From positions 1,156,726-1,220,725 of the forward strand of contig NZ_LN890655.1 in assembly GCF_900066015.1 (NCBI RefSeq): DNA of 64,000 nucleotides. The letters are read 5' to 3'. This document shows positions 61,919 through 64,000 of this stretch, one piece after another. The DNA comes from Candidatus Promineifilum breve (GTDB lineage Bacteria > Chloroflexota > Anaerolineae > Promineifilales > Promineifilaceae). The notes under the pieces were generated by a model. The model had not been told where the DNA came from, did no database searches, and worked only from the letters and a program-made list of their open reading frames with translations. The number at the start of each line of letters is the position of its first letter. Positions within the stretch are counted from its first letter, which is position 1. The position numbers and the translations under genes were made by a program.

Positions 61919-63598
61919 ATGGCAATCCATAAATTATTAGTCATCGGCATCGACGGCGCGCCCCACCCGCTGATCGAGCGTTGGGCGGCGGCCGGCGAAT
62001 TGCCGCATTTGGCCCGGCTCATTGCCCGCGGCGGCTTCGGCGTGTTGCGCTCCACCATGCCCGTGCATTCGCCCACGGCCTGGGCGACGTTCATCACCGG
62101 CCTGAACCCCGGCCAGCACGGCGTGTTCGACTTCGTGCGCCGCGAGCCGGACAGCTACCGGCTGGGCGTCGTGCGCGCCGACCAATACCTCGGCGCGTCG
62201 ATCTGGCGCTTGCTGAGCGAGCGCGGGCGCAAGGTCGGCGTCATCAACGTGCCCATGACTTACCCCCCGGAGCCGGTCAACGGCTTCCTGGTCAGCGGCC
62301 TGGGCACGCCCGACTTCAGCCGCTATACCTACCCGCCGGCGTTGCAAGACGAACTCGAAGCCGACGGCTATCGGGTCAACAAGAAGTTTTTCTTCGTCCG
62401 CAACCGGCAGGATGAGTGGCTCGACGACATCACGGCCATGACCGACAAGCGCGGCGAAACGGCCGTGCGCCTGCTCCAGGAGCAGCCGTGGGACTTCTTC
62501 ATGGTCGTCTTCCGCAACAGCGATGAGATTTGCCACTTCTTCTGGCACCACCAGGACGAGACGCACCCCCACCACGACCCGGCCGCCCCACCCCGCTACC
62601 GGACGGCCATCCTCGACCTCTACCGGCGGATCGACCATTGGGTGGGCGAACTCGTGGCCGCGGCCGGCGAGGACGTCAATATCGTCATCATGTCCGACCA
62701 CGGCGCGGGGCCACTCTATCGCGACGTGTTCCTGAACGAGTGGCTATGGCGGGAGGGGTGGCTGAGCCTGCGCAACGAGGTGACGGGCGGCCGGGGCTGG
62801 CTGGCGACCATGCAACGGCTGGGCCTGACCCGCGCCCGCATCTCCGACACCCTGACCCGGCTGAACATGCACCGGGTGGAGACGCTCATCAAGCGCGCCC
62901 TGGGCGATCGCATCCACGTTCTGCCGCGCGACGAGCGGCCGGAGTTCCATAACGCCATCGACTGGTCGCGGACGCGGGCCTACAGCTACGGCTACTACGG
63001 GCAAATCTTCATCAATCTGCGCGGCCGAGAGCCGGAGGGCATCGTGCCGCCGGAGGAGTACGAGGCGCTCCGCGACGACATCGCCCGACAACTGCTGACC
63101 ATCGTCGATCCGGCCGACGGCTTGCCCGTCGTCGATCGCGTCTATAAGAAAGAGGAGCTATATCACGGCCGCTTTCTGGACGAAGCGCCCGATCTGTTTG
63201 CCATCATGCGCGGCCTGACCTATATCACCCGCGTCGGCTACGAGTTCGCCGGCGAGCGCGGCGTCCTCTTTCGCGAGCCTTACACCGACGAGACCGGCGG
63301 CCACCGGCTGGAGGGCATCCTCATCGCCGCCGGGCCGGACATCCAACCGGGGCCGCTGGCCGAGCGGCCGATCGTTGACCTGACGCCGACCCTGTTGCAG
63401 CTTCAGGGTTGCTCCACACCCGACTACATGGACGGCGTGGCGATCACTGAGCTGCTGACCGATGCGTTCCAGGCGAGTCATCCTCCGGCGAGCTACCCGG
63501 CCGAGATCGTGGGGCGCGAGGCGATGGCCGGCAGTTGGGACGCCGCGGCCGAGGCCGACGTGACCGAGCGCCTGAAGCAATTGGGCTATCTTGGCTGA
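61919..63598 (+). CDS. Alkaline-phosphatase-superfamily phosphodiesterase
   Basis: This 559-residue protein of the type I phosphodiesterase/nucleotide pyrophosphatase family has the metal-binding start LLVIGIDGAPHPLIERW, the nucleophile Thr in HSPTAWATFITGLNPG, IVIMSDHGAGPLYRDVFLN, and the late metal ligand region AGERGVLF. Relatives are common in Chloroflexota and archaea; some act on nucleotide-sugars or lipid-linked phosphates. No signal peptide is present. The ATG at 61919 agrees with homologs; the longer frame reads through a repeat. Confidence 0.9.
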   Translation: MAIHKLLVIGIDGAPHPLIERWAAAGELPHLARLIARGGFGVLRSTMPVHSPTAWATFITGLNPGQHGVFDFVRREPDSYRLGVVRADQYLGASIWRLLSERGRKVGVINVPMTYPPEPVNGFLVSGLGTPDFSRYTYPPALQDELEADGYRVNKKFFFVRNRQDEWLDDITAMTDKRGETAVRLLQEQPWDFFMVVFRNSDEICHFFWHHQDETHPHHDPAAPPRYRTAILDLYRRIDHWVGELVAAAGEDVNIVIMSDHGAGPLYRDVFLNEWLWREGWLSLRNEVTGGRGWLATMQRLGLTRARISDTLTRLNMHRVETLIKRALGDRIHVLPRDERPEFHNAIDWSRTRAYSYGYYGQIFINLRGREPEGIVPPEEYEALRDDIARQLLTIVDPADGLPVVDRVYKKEELYHGRFLDEAPDLFAIMRGLTYITRVGYEFAGERGVLFREPYTDETGGHRLEGILIAAGPDIQPGPLAERPIVDLTPTLLQLQGCSTPDYMDGVAITELLTDAFQASHPPASYPAEIVGREAMAGSWDAAAEADVTERLKQLGYLG

Positions 63599-63910
63599 TT
63601 TGGCCGCGTTAATGTTGTTCGTAAGATTGATTCGCTAGATTACTCCCTAGAGAGACACAACCGCACGTTAACGGCTGGATACCTGTGTGTTCGTAACATC
63701 CACGCGACTTATCCCCGCCCGATAGTAATAAGGTAATTCACGAAAGTCCGATGATCGCAGACCTATCGGATTGATAATCGCGCGACAGCGCAACGGTGGG
63801 AAAACGTTGAGGTTGTGTCCTAACTTATCGTAATTACAAATAGTAAAATCATAACGGTGCGCCGTCATTCGAAATCACACGATCTCGCGGCGCAAAAGGA
63901 GTAGTGTGAA
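63599..63910. other. Intergenic leader of the following gene
   Basis: About 310 bases without coding character. It holds a hairpin TCCGAT/ATCGGA (63747-63770) and a CAACG...CGTTG hairpin (63791-63808) with GAAAACGTT, which resembles the GCAACG-GAAAACGTT segment in the cysM leader. The region is AT-richer and probably carries the promoter, but no clear -35/-10 pair is found. Confidence 0.4.
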
Positions 63911-64000
63911 TTGTTGACCATGACTGCTGAACCGACCATGAATGAAAAAACAGCGCTGATCACGCCCTACGGGGGCGAACTGATTGACCTGATGGTTCCC
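63911..64000 (+). CDS. sat: Probable sulfate adenylyltransferase, N-terminus (partial)
   Basis: Only 27-30 codons are inside the window. The peptide with LITPYGGELIDLMVP matches the usual start of ATP sulfurylase (...I.PHGG.LV...). The enzyme activates sulfate to APS for assimilation, which suits the neighbouring cysteine genes. AAGGAG (63896-63901) favours the TTG at 63911; the ATG at 63920 is the alternative. Identification rests on a short segment. Confidence 0.55.
   Translation, partial: MLTMTAEPTMNEKTALITPYGGELIDLMVP

Noticed and set aside
63668-63868. 66-codon open frame on the minus strand
   Set aside because: AT-rich leader region, no ribosome site, no domain; probably chance.

Overview
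The window is high-GC DNA (mostly about 60-68 percent by eye) from a bacterium that I infer to be a filamentous, monoderm member of the Chloroflexota (Anaerolineae/Caldilineae/Promineifilum-like). The grounds are: many lipoproteins and secreted proteins with Thr/Pro-rich linkers, a secreted protein ending in a VPLVLK-type tail, a bacterial Elp3, NB-ARC/TIR/FGE-domain signalling proteins, F420-linked oxidoreductases, and intergenic spaces filled with dispersed palindromes such as GGGTTGGCAACCC. The species call is inference; no rRNA is present. One tRNA (Glu, UUC) is present.

Layout. 1-3.5 kb: the end of a MurJ-like flippase, two unknown proteins and a GT-C glycosyltransferase, translationally coupled. 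3.5-6 kb: an MNT/HEPN pair and a TIR-FGE effector with an effector-associated domain (EAD). 6-14 kb: GH3 glucosidase, ThpR, TyrS, a MoxR-ATPase/VWA pair and a double-GNAT protein. 14-20 kb: tRNA-Glu, an EAD-NB-ARC-TPR STAND protein, a secreted P-domain/FN3 protein of lower GC, and a VapBC pair. 20-25 kb: LLM oxidoreductase, Elp3, MttB-like methyltransferase, GNAT, F420/PPOX protein. 25-30 kb: a carotenoid operon (crtB, crtI, P450, fused lycopene cyclase). 30-40 kb: nitrogen assimilation (gltD, gltB, amt, glnA). 40-47.9 kb: CAP lipoprotein, GAF-HisKA_2 kinase with ANTAR response regulator, phosphatase, DUF402 protein, terpenoid-cyclase-fold protein, methyltransferase, UMF1-type MFS. 48-57 kb: LCP lipoprotein, polysaccharide ABC permease, YigZ, small P-loop NTPase, SpoIIE-type phosphatase, RecD2, YhhN protein, acidic protein. 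57-64 kb: a CysO/Mec/CysM/MoeZ-type sulfur-carrier cysteine pathway with two thiol/membrane partners, a phosphodiesterase and the start of a probable ATP sulfurylase.

How things fit together. The gltBD/amt/glnA block makes and uses glutamine. Upstream of amt lies a promoter followed by an intrinsic terminator overlapping an alternative hairpin, and 4 kb away sits a kinase/ANTAR pair of the type known to control such terminators; I propose they form one circuit. The cysteine block also starts with a promoter, an operator-like palindrome and a very long leader terminator, so it too looks attenuated. The two EAD proteins (TIR effector and STAND sensor) share the same N-terminal domain and may act as one defence or self-killing system.

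Two window-wide signals stand out. Several genes start 6 nt (a few 8 nt) after a TANNNT box, which indicates leaderless transcripts. At least ten unrelated palindrome families sit between genes, some supplying stop codons, C-terminal tails or Pro-rich linkers of proteins.
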